Of a DNA stretch of 64,000 nt, positions 17,462 through 28,084 are shown in pieces. The notes beneath the pieces were generated by a model. It had not been told where the DNA came from and searched no databases. It saw only the letters and a program-made list of their open reading frames with translations. Position 1 is the stretch's first letter. Every line of letters begins with the position of its first letter. The DNA is taken from the NCBI RefSeq assembly GCF_009720865.1, contig NZ_WNLA01000019.1, positions 1 to 64,000 on the forward strand, in the 5' to 3' direction. The translations under genes were made by a program, and so were the position numbers. This DNA is from Pseudoduganella ginsengisoli (lineage in GTDB: Bacteria > Pseudomonadota > Gammaproteobacteria > Burkholderiales > Burkholderiaceae_D).

Positions 17462-20401
17462 TTACAGGCTCACGCGTACACCGAAGTAGTAGCGGCGGCC
17501 AATTGGATCGTAGACCGATGCATCGGTTTCGGTGCCGGTGACATTGCCTGGCAAACCGCTGATGATGGGCGGCGGTTTGACGTCAAACGCATTGTCGACA
17601 CCCAGGTACAGTTCGGTCGACTTTTTCAGCGCATACGTCAGCTGGAAGTCGTTGTAGGTCTTGGAACCGATCCCGATGGAACGTGGGGGTAATTCGAAGC
17701 CTTTGAGGAACTGGTCGTCCAGCGACACCTTGCCGTTGTAGGTGGTCGTGGTGCTGATGCCCCAGTCGCCCCATTTGTATGCCAGGTTCAGCACGGCCTT
17801 GTGTTTTGGCGTTGAGCTGCCGATGAATTCGCTGACTTCGCCGACGTTTTCATCGACGTCGGCGTCCGGCATCGGCTTGTTCCACAGGGTTTTCACGTAA
17901 GTGTAGGCCAGGTGGGCGTTCAGGCGGCCGGGACCGACGCGGTCAGACCACGATGCCGTCAAGTCCACGCCCTTGGTGCCCAGGCCGCCGCTGTTCAGCT
18001 GTGTCGTATCGACGTAGCGGATGGCGCCAGCGCTGGTATTGCCGGCGGCCGTAGCCCAGCGCGTGATGTACGAGCAAAACGCCGGATTGGTGCCGCTGTA
18101 GCATTGGTCGATCGAATACTGGCGAGGAGTGCCGAAAATCGCGTCTTCGATATTGATCTTGAAGTAGTCCGCCGTGAAGGTGAACTTGCTCAGCACGGGA
18201 ATCGAACGCGGGGTCAGGATCACGCCGACCGTCGTCGATTTGCCTTTTTCTGCTTTCAGGTTTGGATTGCCGCGGTCGTAACCGCTGACGCCCTGGATGT
18301 CCGCCTGTGTCAGCGTGAACTCGCCATTGGCGGCAATATTGGCTGCCACGCCCGGAGCGGCGCGGCAGGCTGCATCGTATTTGCCGGTTGACGTGGCCGT
18401 CACGCCTTCGCACGGATCGTTAACGCTTGGGAAGTTCTGGCTGGGCGGCTGATACAGTTCACTGATGTTCGGCGCGCGTGTCGACACTGCCTTGGTGCCA
18501 CGGAATTTGATGTCATTGGTCGGCGCCCATTCGAAGCCGGCGTTCCAGCTATTGGTGCCGCCCACGCTGGAATAGTTTCCGTGGCGGTAAGCCGTCAGCA
18601 GGCTCAATTGCTTGGCAAACGGCGCATCCTTCAACAGCGGGACGCGGGCTTCCACATACGCTTCGCGCACGTCGTATTTGCCGAACGTCGGCGGGATGGC
18701 GTTACCCGCGTTCAGCCCGGACTGCGTCAGCGGGTCCGCAATCGACGACGATTCTTCCCTGCGGTATTCCCAGCCCAGCGCCACAGACAGGGCGCCGGCC
18801 GGCAACTGGTACAAGTCGCCGTTGATCGAGGCGCCGGCCAGTTTCTGGACGATGGAATTGTCCAGCGATCCCGGTGCGGTGACGTATTTCAGCGCTTCCG
18901 GCGAAATCGTGTCGCGACCGAATACGTTGATCGGGACGCACCCCTGGGCGCGGGCATTGGCATCGCGGCACTGGATGCCATTGATGCCGCCGGGGATCGC
19001 TTCCAGCGCATTGCGGAAGTTCATGACGTTGACCTGGCCGGTCGATACCTGCGATTCCTTGGTTTTGCCATAGGAAATGAAGGCTTCATAGTTCCAGTTG
19101 CTGACCGTGCCTTTCAGGCCCGTGGCCAGGCGGAACGTGCCGCGGTCGGCGTCCGAGTGGCGCGAACCGACTTCGGCCAGGCGGCGGGTAAAGCTGTAAT
19201 CGCGCGCACCGTCACCGTCGGTGTCCTTGATGCGGTCGTACAGGTATTGCGGTACCAGCGGGTTGCGTACCATGGCGCCGTTCACCAGGAATTCGGCAGG
19301 CACCTGGCCGCTGGATGCTTTATAGATATCGAGTGAATTCAGCGCAAAAGGCTCGATATTGGTGGAATTGCGGGTTTGCGCATAGGTACCCTCGAAGAAT
19401 GCCGAGTGGTCCTGGTTAAATGCGAAGTTGCCGGTGGTGGCGAACAGGTAACGTTCGGTCGGCACCGCGATAGAGCGGAAGTCGGACCGGTTATAGCCGG
19501 TTGGCGCCTGGGTGGCGGAACCATTCGTGCTGACCGGAATGATATTGCCGTTGCGGTCATAGGTAAACCTGTCAGCGCCGCGCGTGCCGTAAATAAACGT
19601 CCCTTGCGGTGTGAAGCTGGAATAGAACGGACGGATCGGCACGAACGCGTCGGCAGCTTCCCCCGTGTCGCCAGCCATTTTCGAAAATTGGTCAACCGCG
19701 GAAAAATCGCGGTCCTTTGACATGACGGCGCCCTGCTTGGTGTAGCCAAAGTGGGCCATGATATTGCTGTTGCCATCGGCCGACGTCGTGCCCCAGGTCA
19801 GGCCCAGCTTGCGTTTTTCATCGTCGTGCCGTGAACTGCGGCCGCCTTGCGCATCGATGGTCATGCCGTTGAAATTGCGCTTCAAAATGATATTGATCAC
19901 GCCGGCCACCGCGTCCGAACCATAGGTAGCGGAGGCGCCGCCTGTCAGCAATTCAACACGCTCGATAAAGTCGGTCGGAATGGTGTTCAAGTCGACGGCC
20001 GTATCGCCGGCCACGCCGGATACAAAGCGCCGGCCATTGACCAGGACCAGCGTACGGGAGTCACCCATATTGCGCAGGTTGACGGTGGTAATGCCGCCGC
20101 CCGACGTCTGGAAGTTGGAATTGGTACGGCTGCTGGTTGGCGTACCCATGGTTGGATTCTTTTGCAGCAAATCCTGCAAATTGGTTGCGCCAGATGCCGC
20201 AATATCGGCTGCGTTCAGGATTTGCAGCGGCGATGGCGAATCGGCGTTAGGCGACCTGATGCGTGAACCTGTCACCTGGACAGTCTGGATCGCGTCTGGG
20301 GTGGCAGGAGCCTCTTGTGCGAACGCGGTGTGCACGGTCAGGGCAAACCCGCTCAGGCACAGCAGGCGTATGGAATTCGATAAAACCCGTTCTCTCATCA
20401 T
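17462..20401 (-). CDS. TonB-dependent outer membrane receptor
   Basis: 979 residues from the ATG at 20401, placed by AAGGA eight bases upstream; a second ATG follows directly. The signal peptide (SIRLLCLSGFALTVHTAFA) is followed by a TonB-box-like IQTVQVTGSRIRS and the plug domain (LQDLLQKNPTMGT, TLVLVNGRRFVSGV, ATYGSDAVAGVINIILK). A 22-strand barrel ends in GRRYYFGVRVSL. It takes up an unknown large nutrient across the outer membrane with energy from TonB-ExbBD. No N-terminal signalling domain and no FecIR-type regulators are present. It stands alone with its own terminator. The plug is less similar to the four receptors at 31-45 kb than those are to one another. Confidence 0.92.
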   Translation of the reverse strand: MMRERVLSNSIRLLCLSGFALTVHTAFAQEAPATPDAIQTVQVTGSRIRSPNADSPSPLQILNAADIAASGATNLQDLLQKNPTMGTPTSSRTNSNFQTSGGGITTVNLRNMGDSRTLVLVNGRRFVSGVAGDTAVDLNTIPTDFIERVELLTGGASATYGSDAVAGVINIILKRNFNGMTIDAQGGRSSRHDDEKRKLGLTWGTTSADGNSNIMAHFGYTKQGAVMSKDRDFSAVDQFSKMAGDTGEAADAFVPIRPFYSSFTPQGTFIYGTRGADRFTYDRNGNIIPVSTNGSATQAPTGYNRSDFRSIAVPTERYLFATTGNFAFNQDHSAFFEGTYAQTRNSTNIEPFALNSLDIYKASSGQVPAEFLVNGAMVRNPLVPQYLYDRIKDTDGDGARDYSFTRRLAEVGSRHSDADRGTFRLATGLKGTVSNWNYEAFISYGKTKESQVSTGQVNVMNFRNALEAIPGGINGIQCRDANARAQGCVPINVFGRDTISPEALKYVTAPGSLDNSIVQKLAGASINGDLYQLPAGALSVALGWEYRREESSSIADPLTQSGLNAGNAIPPTFGKYDVREAYVEARVPLLKDAPFAKQLSLLTAYRHGNYSSVGGTNSWNAGFEWAPTNDIKFRGTKAVSTRAPNISELYQPPSQNFPSVNDPCEGVTATSTGKYDAACRAAPGVAANIAANGEFTLTQADIQGVSGYDRGNPNLKAEKGKSTTVGVILTPRSIPVLSKFTFTADYFKINIEDAIFGTPRQYSIDQCYSGTNPAFCSYITRWATAAGNTSAGAIRYVDTTQLNSGGLGTKGVDLTASWSDRVGPGRLNAHLAYTYVKTLWNKPMPDADVDENVGEVSEFIGSSTPKHKAVLNLAYKWGDWGISTTTTYNGKVSLDDQFLKGFELPPRSIGIGSKTYNDFQLTYALKKSTELYLGVDNAFDVKPPPIISGLPGNVTGTETDASVYDPIGRRYYFGVRVSL

Positions 20402-20998
20402 TGCTTTCCTTCTCGGTATTGATTGACGATAAAGCAAGCCAATGTAGTCACGGGCATATAACAGAGTCAACTCTGCGCACTCTACGATTTGTATTAACTT
20501 GTTACAAATCAATGTATTACGAACATTTTCTAAAAGAATTTCTATTGCTCTTTTGAATTAAAAGGTAAAACTGGCAACTTGCATTTTTGAAGATATTCAA
20601 TTGCTTCTAAGTTAAATATTGATATTTTGTTCAGATTGCTTAATTTTTATTCGATGGAAATTTTGAAAAATAAGGTATTCCCGTATGTTTGTATTTGTTG
20701 GTGCTTGCAAATAACGGGGGGATTACCTGGCTTGTCTGCCGATGAAGCAATATTTCGTATGTAACAACCGCAACAATTCTTCCCAAGAAGAATCCTGTAT
20801 TTTGTGGTTATATAACAACGAAACGTCGGGCGAATGCGCATCTTTCCTTGAAAGTCACGCCTATCTCGGTGGAAATTTTTATATGCTGCGTTGCAATGTT
20901 TTGACCGCCTCATCCGTGCGCAGAATGCGGGGCAAAGAGGCTGGATGGAAAACACGGATGCACGACAGGTGTGCATACGTGTTTCCGCTATGGGTGGT
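20402..20998. other. Gene-free AT-rich region between receptor gene and glnE
   Basis: About 600 bases with no frame that has both a ribosome site and protein-like composition. It must contain the promoter of the receptor gene at 20401. No regulator site was recognised. Confidence 0.5.
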
Positions 20999-23713
20999 TT
21001 AATGGAATAAGGTGTTCCATAGTGCAATAACATGCTGTGCATGCATGCTCACGCGATCCGGATCGACCCGCGCATTTTCCTGCCCTTGCAGCCGCAACTG
21101 GTGCTGCAGCTTGCGGTAAGCGCGGTAGGCATTGGCGGCGTGGGCGGCCAGTTCTTCATCGATCAAGCCCAGCTCGCCGCACATTTTGAGCAGGGCAATA
21201 TTACCGACATTACCAGTCAACTGCGAATAGGTGGACGCATGCTGCAGCACCAGGTATTGCACGATGAATTCAATGTCGATCATGCCGCCCGCATCTTGTT
21301 TTAAATCGAACAGGTCAGAGCGGTTCGGCTTGGCGTCCGCCATGCGTTTGCGCATATTTAATACTTCCGGCTTGAGCGGGCCGTCGGCCGGGCGCTCCTT
21401 GCGCAGCACTTTGCAGCGGATTTGTTCGAATTGTTCACCTATGGCGGCGTCGCCGGCGCAGAAGCGGGCCCGCGTCAGCGCCTGGTGTTCCCAAATCCAC
21501 GCGGAACTGTCCTGGTAGCGTTCAAACGCTTGCACGGACGATACCAGCATGCCGCTGGCGCCGTCAGGACGCAGCGCGATATCAATGTCGAACAGGATGC
21601 CGGCCGACGTGTGCGACGTCATCCACGTAATAAAGCGCTGCGCCAGTTTCGCGTACTGGGCCGGTGCATCCTGGTCGTCATCGTCGAACAGGAAAATCAC
21701 GTCGAGATCCGATACATAGCCCAGTTCCTTGCCGCCCAGCTTGCCATACGCAATGACGGCAAAGCGGGGCACGTCGCGGTGGCGCGTGGCCACGGTTTGC
21801 CATACGGCCTGGATGGTGGCAGCCACGATGACGTCGGCCAGCGCCGATAAATGGTCGGCCAGCTTTTCCACCGTCAAGTCACCCGCCAGGTCTTGCGCCA
21901 GCAAGTGGAACAGTTGCGCGTGGTGCACTTCGCGCAAAATATCCATTTGCCGTTCCGTGTCGCCGGCCGCCAGGCGCAATTGTTCATCCAGTTCCGCCGC
22001 CAGGGTGACAGGGTTGAACACGGCATTGTGGATGCGGTCATCCAGCAATTCATCGAGCAAGATCGGGTGGCGCGTGAGGAATTTTGCGGCCCAGCCACTG
22101 GCATGCATCATGCGGATCACCCGTTCCAGCGTGTGCGGGTATTCCGTCAGCAGCGATAAATATGCGGAGCGGCGCGCGATGGCTTCCAAAAAGTCCAGCA
22201 AACAGCCCAGTGTCACCAGCTGGCTGCCAATCGATGACTGTTCTGCCGTGGTGGCAATCAGCGGCAGCGCCATATTCACCAGCGACACCAGGCGCTGGCG
22301 CGATGCTTCCGGCAACGATTGCAATTTCGGTGCTTGCCACGTAGCAATCAGACGCTGCGCGGCGCTGGCCGGGTCGTCATAGCCCAGCGCGGCAAACCGG
22401 GCTTCAATGGCTTCGCGGTTGTCCGGATCCGTGCACTCCACATTGGTTTCCGCATCGGCTTCGCCTTCGCTCTTGTCGGCAAAGATCGCATCGAATTGCG
22501 CAGCCACGAACGCGCGGTGGCGGGCCAGTTCGGCCAGCAATTCCGGCACGTCCGGCATGCCCATCCAACGCGCCACGACGTCGCGGTCCGCATCGCTGGG
22601 CGGCAGCGTGTGGGTCTGGCCATCGTCGATGTATTGCAGCCGGTGTTCCAGGTTGCGCAGGAACGTGTACGAATCCAGCAATTGTTCAACGATGTCGGCA
22701 GACAACAAGCCTTTTTCCGGCAACAGGCGCAAGGTGGCGCGCGTCGAGCGGTCGCGCAACGTGCTGTCGCGGCCGCCTCGGATCAGCTGGAATACTTGCG
22801 CGAGGAATTCAATTTCGCGGATACCACCCCGGCCCAGTTTGACATTGTTGCTGCGGTCCGGGTGCAGCCGTTCCTGGCGGTTTACTTCCGCGCGGATTTG
22901 CGCGTGCATGTTGCGGATCGCATCGATGACCCCGAAGTCCAGGTAACGGCGGAAAACGAACGGCCGTACGATCGCTTCCAGCGCCGCGATATCGGCGGGT
23001 TTGCCCGTGACGGCGCGCGCCTTGACCCACGCATAGCGTTCCCACTCGCGGCCTTGCACGATCAGGTATTGTTCGACCATGCCCAGGCTGGCGGCCAGCG
23101 GGCCGGAATTGCCATTCGGGCGCAGCGCCATGTCGACACGGAATGTAAAGCCGTCTTCCGTGATTTCCGCCAGCGCGGCAATCAGCTTTTTTCCCATGCG
23201 GATAAAGAATTCATGGTTCGACAGGCTGCGCTGGCCGGGACCGGCCTGGGTTTCGCCATCGTCCGGGTACACAAAGATCAAATCGATGTCGGACGACACA
23301 TTCAATTCCGCGCCGCCGTGCTTGCCCATGGCCAGCACCATCAATTCCTGCGTGTCGCCGGTTTCTGCTGAGACCGGCACGCCGTGGGCGGCCGTCATTT
23401 CCCCGTACACATCGGCGCAGTGCGCCTGCACGGCGAAATCCGCGAAGCGCGTCATGGCGGTCACGACTTCATGCAAGTCTGCCTGGCCATCCAGGTCGCG
23501 CCGGATAATTGTGCATACCAGCAGATTGCGCAGGCGGCGCATGGCGCGGCCAAGCGGCAGCGGCTGGCCGCTGGCGTCCGTCTCGGCTGCCAGGCAGGCG
23601 GCGAAATCCAGCTCGTGCAGCGGGGACTGGGCGAGGGCGGCGACCTTGGCGGGGCGGGTGGAATCGGCGCTGGTCCAGCGCTGGTAATAACGGGAGGCGT
23701 CGGTAAGGGACAT
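20999..23713 (-). CDS. glnE: Bifunctional glutamine synthetase adenylyltransferase/deadenylase
   Basis: 904 residues, the size of GlnE. It adenylylates and deadenylylates glutamine synthetase in response to PII, setting ammonia assimilation. Two nucleotidyltransferase domains are present: the N-terminal deadenylylase with GKHGGAELNVSSDIDLIFVY (about residues 130-150) and the C-terminal adenylylase with GKLGGKELGYVSDLDVIFLF (about residues 655-675), each keeping the D-x-D metal-binding pair. A helical linker and a C-terminal LRLQGQENARVDP complete it. The gene is transcribed away from yhdP across a 240-base region that contains a palindromic repeat. No frameshifts or missing motifs. Confidence 0.95.
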   Translation of the reverse strand: MSLTDASRYYQRWTSADSTRPAKVAALAQSPLHELDFAACLAAETDASGQPLPLGRAMRRLRNLLVCTIIRRDLDGQADLHEVVTAMTRFADFAVQAHCADVYGEMTAAHGVPVSAETGDTQELMVLAMGKHGGAELNVSSDIDLIFVYPDDGETQAGPGQRSLSNHEFFIRMGKKLIAALAEITEDGFTFRVDMALRPNGNSGPLAASLGMVEQYLIVQGREWERYAWVKARAVTGKPADIAALEAIVRPFVFRRYLDFGVIDAIRNMHAQIRAEVNRQERLHPDRSNNVKLGRGGIREIEFLAQVFQLIRGGRDSTLRDRSTRATLRLLPEKGLLSADIVEQLLDSYTFLRNLEHRLQYIDDGQTHTLPPSDADRDVVARWMGMPDVPELLAELARHRAFVAAQFDAIFADKSEGEADAETNVECTDPDNREAIEARFAALGYDDPASAAQRLIATWQAPKLQSLPEASRQRLVSLVNMALPLIATTAEQSSIGSQLVTLGCLLDFLEAIARRSAYLSLLTEYPHTLERVIRMMHASGWAAKFLTRHPILLDELLDDRIHNAVFNPVTLAAELDEQLRLAAGDTERQMDILREVHHAQLFHLLAQDLAGDLTVEKLADHLSALADVIVAATIQAVWQTVATRHRDVPRFAVIAYGKLGGKELGYVSDLDVIFLFDDDDQDAPAQYAKLAQRFITWMTSHTSAGILFDIDIALRPDGASGMLVSSVQAFERYQDSSAWIWEHQALTRARFCAGDAAIGEQFEQIRCKVLRKERPADGPLKPEVLNMRKRMADAKPNRSDLFDLKQDAGGMIDIEFIVQYLVLQHASTYSQLTGNVGNIALLKMCGELGLIDEELAAHAANAYRAYRKLQHQLRLQGQENARVDPDRVSMHAQHVIALWNTLFH

Positions 23714-23810
23714 GAAGTGTAAAGGGCAGGTAACGTAGTGTAATCGGAGCAGGGCGGGGGCCTGCCATCGGTTAAAATGGCAACTTCAGGATGCATTCCG
23801 CAGCAGACAT

Positions 23811-23902
23811 GTAGGGCGGATTAACGGGCAAAGCCCGCGTAATCCGCCTATGCGTGCAATGCGGGCGCCGGATTACGGCGCGTTGCGCCTAATCCGGCCT
23901 AC
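23811..23902. repeat. Palindromic extragenic element, copy 1 (GTAGGGCGGATTA family)
   Basis: Begins GTAGGGCGGATTA and ends CCTAATCCGGCCTAC, with internal GTAATCCGCC and CCGGATTACGGCG, so both halves can fold on themselves and on each other. A second copy is at 59719-59803. It sits between the divergent glnE and yhdP genes, within their promoter region. Confidence 0.75.
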
Positions 23903-23953
23903 GACGATTCTATAGATTTCCATTACAACCGGGCCTGAATTATTAGCGTATCC

Positions 23954-26900
23954 ATGCAAAAAACGTCGCAGTTGTCCGAGACCGGCAGCACGCCCCTGGC
24001 TGTGCGCTGGCAACGGCTGCGTGCGGCCTACCGGGTCGCCAATCTGGCTACCCACCACGTGCTGGGCTTCACGCTGAAGCTGGTGCTGGCGCTGTATTTT
24101 GCATTTGGCCTGCTGTTCCTCGTGCTGCGCTACCTGGTGCTGCCCAATATCGATCATTACAAGCCGGATATAGAAAAGTCGGCCAGCCAGGCGCTCGGCA
24201 ATCCCGTCACCATCGACAGGATTTATGCGTCGTGGACGGGTTTATACCCCACGTTATTCCTTGGCGACGTGCATTTGCGCGACAAAGCCGGCAACCAGGT
24301 ACTGTCGCTGCCCAGCGTGTCGGCCACCTTGTCGTGGTGGAGCGTGGCGGCGCTGGATGTCCGGTTCCGCTCGCTGGAACTGATCCGCCCCAACCTCGAC
24401 GTGCGGCGCGAGCTTGACGGCAAATTGTATGCAGCCGGCGTGTATATCGACCTGGACCGCAAAGGCGATGGCAAGGGCGCGGACTGGCTGCTGATGCAGC
24501 AGGAAATCGTCATCCGCGAAGGCCGGCTGGACTGGACCGACCAGCTGCGCGCCAAGCCCACTTTGTCGTTGGCGAACTTGAATGTCGTGCTGCGCAACCA
24601 GTGGCGGCGCCACCGGCTGGCGCTGCAGGCGACGCCGGCGCAGGAACTGGGCGGCCCGGTCGATGTGCGGGCCGATTTTGTCCATCCGACGTTTGCCCAG
24701 CGTCCGTCCGACGTGCGCCTGTGGCAGGGTGAAATCTACGCGGATGTACAAAAAGCCGACCTGGCGGCATGGAAAAACCACATTGATTACCCGCTCGATG
24801 TGCAGTCGGCCATGGGTTCCGTGCGTGCCTGGGTGCGGCTCGATCACTTGAAACTGGCGGCCTTTACTGCCGACGTGGGCTTGCAAGATGTGACGGCGCG
24901 GCTGGCGCCGGACTTGCCTGCGCTGGACCTGGAGCAAGTGCAGGGCCGCATTTCCGCCCGCGAAGAAATTCCCGCTGCGTTGCAAAGCAGCCAGCCGGCA
25001 TTTGGCGCACTGGGCCATTCAATCACGCTGACGAACTTTTCGCTGAAGACGCGCGACGGCCTCGTCATGGCGCCGACGAATTTGTCGGAGCGCTTTGCCG
25101 CTGCCACGAAAAAATCGCCGGAACGCATGGAAGTGTCGGCCAGTGTACTGGACTTGCAAGCGCTGGCCGCGCTGGCTGCGCATTTACCCTTGTCGGCGCA
25201 GCAGCGCCAGGTATTGGCCGACGTCGACCCGACCGGCAAGCTGGTGGACGTGACGGCCACATGGTATGGCACGTATCCGGCGCTGAATGCTTACCTGGTC
25301 AAAGGCCGCCTCGACCATTTGGGCATGAAGCCGCGCGCCGCGCGCCTGCCGGTGCCCAAGACTGCCCATACGCCTGGCGTGCGCGGCATGCCGGCGCTGC
25401 CTGGGTTTGACGGTTTGTCCGGCACGCTGGAAGCCAGCGAAAAGGGCGGCAAATTTACGCTGGACGCGGACCAGTCCGTGCTGCGCATGCCTGATTATTT
25501 CGCGGAAGGCGATATGCCGTTTGACCGCCTCAACGGCAAATTCAGCTGGACGTTTGACGGCAATGAACGGTTGAAGGTCGACGTCGATAACCTGGTCTTT
25601 GCACAAGAGGGTTTGACGGGCTCGCTGACCGGCACGCACGTGGTGCCGCTCGATGGCAAGAGTGCCGGCGTGGCGGATTTTGTCGGCAAGCTGGACGGTT
25701 TTGACGTGAAGAAAATCGGCCGCTACCTGCCCGTGCATACGCCGGAACATTTGCGCCAATGGCTGACGGGCGCACTGGAAGAGGGCCGTGCGGATGACGT
25801 GCATTTGCGCTTGCGGGGCGACTTGGCGCATTTCCCTTTTGCCGACAAGAGCAAGGGGGAATTCAAGATCGGCGGCCGCATCCACAATGGCCGCTTGAAT
25901 TACGATCCCGGTTATTACGCCAAGGATGGCAAGTCGCCCGAATGGCCGGTGGCGGACAAGATCAAAGGCAGTTTCCTGTTTGAAGGCGTGCGCATGGAAA
26001 TCCGCGGCGATACAGCCGTGACGGGCAATGTCGCACTGTCGAACGTCAAGGCTGTCATTCCCGACCTCAGCATCCACGACAGCATGCTGGAAATCGATGG
26101 CAATGCCGTGGGCGCCATGCAGGATTACGTGAATTACGTGGCCGCCAGCCCGGTGCTGGAATGGATCGGCCACTTCACGGATGAAACCACATCGACCGGC
26201 AATGCCAAGCTGGGCTTGAGCTTGCGGCTGCCGCTGGCCAACCTGCATGACTCGAAAGTGCAGGGCGTGCTGCAATTACTGGGCAATGACGTGGTGTTGT
26301 GGCATGACATGCCGCCCGTGCTGGGCGCGACCGGCAAAATTGAATTCAATGAAAAAGGCGTCAACTTGAATGGCTTGTCGGGCGCATTTGTCGGCGGCCC
26401 GGTGGCGGTGTCGGGTGGGACGCAGCGCGACGGTTCGATCCAGGTCAAGCTGGCAGGCGCCGTGACCACGGATGGCTTGCGCAAAACGTGGCCCGTGCCG
26501 GAAGTGGCGCGGCTGGCCGCGCACTTTAGTGGCAGCGCCCGCTATAGCGGCCTCGTGATGGCGCGCGACCACCGTTATTCCGTTACCGTGGATTCCAACC
26601 TGGCCGGGCTGGGCCTGGACTTCCCCGCGCCGCTGATCAAGAACGCAGCGGACGTGTTGCCGTTGCGGGTCGTGCTGACCGGCGATGCGGCCACCATCGT
26701 CAATGGCTCCGCTGTCATGCACGATGATTTGCGCATTGCACTGGGTTCCGGCCTGTCGGCAGCGTACCAGCGCCAGCGCGTGGGCAAAGGGCCGTGGAAA
26801 ATGGTGCGGGGCGGGATCGGCGTCAATACGCCGGCGCCGGAGCCGGACAGCGGCCTGGCGCTGAATGCCAACTTGAAGTCGCTGAATGTCGACCACTGGA

Positions 26901-28084
26901 TCGACCTGGCAGACCATATTGCCGGCAAGCCCGACCCGAATGCGCCGCCTGCCAATCCGAATGGTTCCGATATTGCGCAATATGTGACGATCGATGCGAT
27001 GGCGGCGCGCGCCAGCGAATTGGTGCTGGGCGAACGCAAACTTGATAACGTGGTGGCCGGTGTCACCAACCAGAAAGGCATCTGGCAAGCCAATGTGGAA
27101 TCGCCGCAAGCTGCCGGTTATGTGACCTGGAACACCAGCGCGGCGGGGCAGGGCATCGGCAAAGTCACGGCGCGGCTGTCGTCGCTGATTATCCCGTCGT
27201 CGTCCGCCAATGAAGTCAAGGATTTGCTGGAAAATAAAGGTTCGCAAGCCGCCATTCCCGCGCTCGATATCGTGGCCGAGCGCTTTGAATTGTTCAACAA
27301 GCCGCTGGGCCGCCTGGAATTGCAGGCTTATAACGCGCCGGCTTCGCGCGAATGGAAAGTGTCGAAACTTACATTGGCCAATGCCGACGGCGAACTGAAA
27401 GGCACGGGCCGCTGGGTCGTGGGCAAGGATGGCCAGCACCACAGCAGCCTGAACTTCGACCTGGATATTATTAACGCGGGCAAGTTGCTGGACCGCTTTG
27501 GCTTTACCGACACGTTGCGCAATGGTAAAGGCACGCTGAGCGGCGATATCGCGTGGACGGGTTTGCCGTATGCGTTCGATATCCCCAGCCTATCCGGCCA
27601 GTTAAAGATGGATGTGGCCAAAGGCCAGTTCCTCAAGCAAGACCCGGGCGCGGCGAAATTGCTGGGCGTGCTGAGCTTGCAGGCGCTGCCCCGCTTGCTG
27701 AAACTGGATTTTCACGACGTGTTTTCCGAGGGCTTGGCATTTGACGGCATTACCGCCAATGCCGCCATCAACCATGGCATCGTGCGCACGGAAAACTTGA
27801 AAATGCATGGTGTGGCCGCCACAGTGCTGATGGCAGGCTCGGCGGACATCGCAAATGAAACAACGAATTTGCATGTGGTGGTGATGCCGGAAGTGAATTT
27901 CGGCACGGCGCCACTGATGTATGCGCTGGCTGTGAATCCCGTCGTGGGCCTGGGCAGTTTCCTGACGCAACTGTTCCTGAGCCAGCCGCTGTCGAAAGCT
28001 TTAACGTATGAAATGCAAGTGACGGGGCCTTGGAAGGCGCCCGTCATCACCAAGATCGACTCTCGCAAGGAAGCCAAGCAATGA
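23954..28084 (+). CDS. yhdP: YhdP family AsmA-like envelope protein
   Basis: 1376 residues, about the length of YhdP. One N-terminal transmembrane helix at about residues 35-62 (LGFTLKLVLALYFAFGLLFLVLRYLVLP region) anchors it in the inner membrane. The rest is a long beta-rich periplasmic body (DUF3971-type) ending in an AsmA-like domain (GLAFDGITANAAINHGIV, MEVTG-like tail). The family is thought to bridge inner and outer membranes and move phospholipids. The stop overlaps the next ATG as ATGA, so it is translationally coupled to the nitrilase-family gene and probably to tldD further on. That order is common in betaproteobacteria. No defects seen. Confidence 0.93.
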   Translation: MQKTSQLSETGSTPLAVRWQRLRAAYRVANLATHHVLGFTLKLVLALYFAFGLLFLVLRYLVLPNIDHYKPDIEKSASQALGNPVTIDRIYASWTGLYPTLFLGDVHLRDKAGNQVLSLPSVSATLSWWSVAALDVRFRSLELIRPNLDVRRELDGKLYAAGVYIDLDRKGDGKGADWLLMQQEIVIREGRLDWTDQLRAKPTLSLANLNVVLRNQWRRHRLALQATPAQELGGPVDVRADFVHPTFAQRPSDVRLWQGEIYADVQKADLAAWKNHIDYPLDVQSAMGSVRAWVRLDHLKLAAFTADVGLQDVTARLAPDLPALDLEQVQGRISAREEIPAALQSSQPAFGALGHSITLTNFSLKTRDGLVMAPTNLSERFAAATKKSPERMEVSASVLDLQALAALAAHLPLSAQQRQVLADVDPTGKLVDVTATWYGTYPALNAYLVKGRLDHLGMKPRAARLPVPKTAHTPGVRGMPALPGFDGLSGTLEASEKGGKFTLDADQSVLRMPDYFAEGDMPFDRLNGKFSWTFDGNERLKVDVDNLVFAQEGLTGSLTGTHVVPLDGKSAGVADFVGKLDGFDVKKIGRYLPVHTPEHLRQWLTGALEEGRADDVHLRLRGDLAHFPFADKSKGEFKIGGRIHNGRLNYDPGYYAKDGKSPEWPVADKIKGSFLFEGVRMEIRGDTAVTGNVALSNVKAVIPDLSIHDSMLEIDGNAVGAMQDYVNYVAASPVLEWIGHFTDETTSTGNAKLGLSLRLPLANLHDSKVQGVLQLLGNDVVLWHDMPPVLGATGKIEFNEKGVNLNGLSGAFVGGPVAVSGGTQRDGSIQVKLAGAVTTDGLRKTWPVPEVARLAAHFSGSARYSGLVMARDHRYSVTVDSNLAGLGLDFPAPLIKNAADVLPLRVVLTGDAATIVNGSAVMHDDLRIALGSGLSAAYQRQRVGKGPWKMVRGGIGVNTPAPEPDSGLALNANLKSLNVDHWIDLADHIAGKPDPNAPPANPNGSDIAQYVTIDAMAARASELVLGERKLDNVVAGVTNQKGIWQANVESPQAAGYVTWNTSAAGQGIGKVTARLSSLIIPSSSANEVKDLLENKGSQAAIPALDIVAERFELFNKPLGRLELQAYNAPASREWKVSKLTLANADGELKGTGRWVVGKDGQHHSSLNFDLDIINAGKLLDRFGFTDTLRNGKGTLSGDIAWTGLPYAFDIPSLSGQLKMDVAKGQFLKQDPGAAKLLGVLSLQALPRLLKLDFHDVFSEGLAFDGITANAAINHGIVRTENLKMHGVAATVLMAGSADIANETTNLHVVVMPEVNFGTAPLMYALAVNPVVGLGSFLTQLFLSQPLSKALTYEMQVTGPWKAPVITKIDSRKEAKQ

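Noticed and set aside
20742..21002. 86-codon frame between the receptor and glnE
   Set aside because: Atypical composition and no ribosome site; overlaps the 3' end of glnE.
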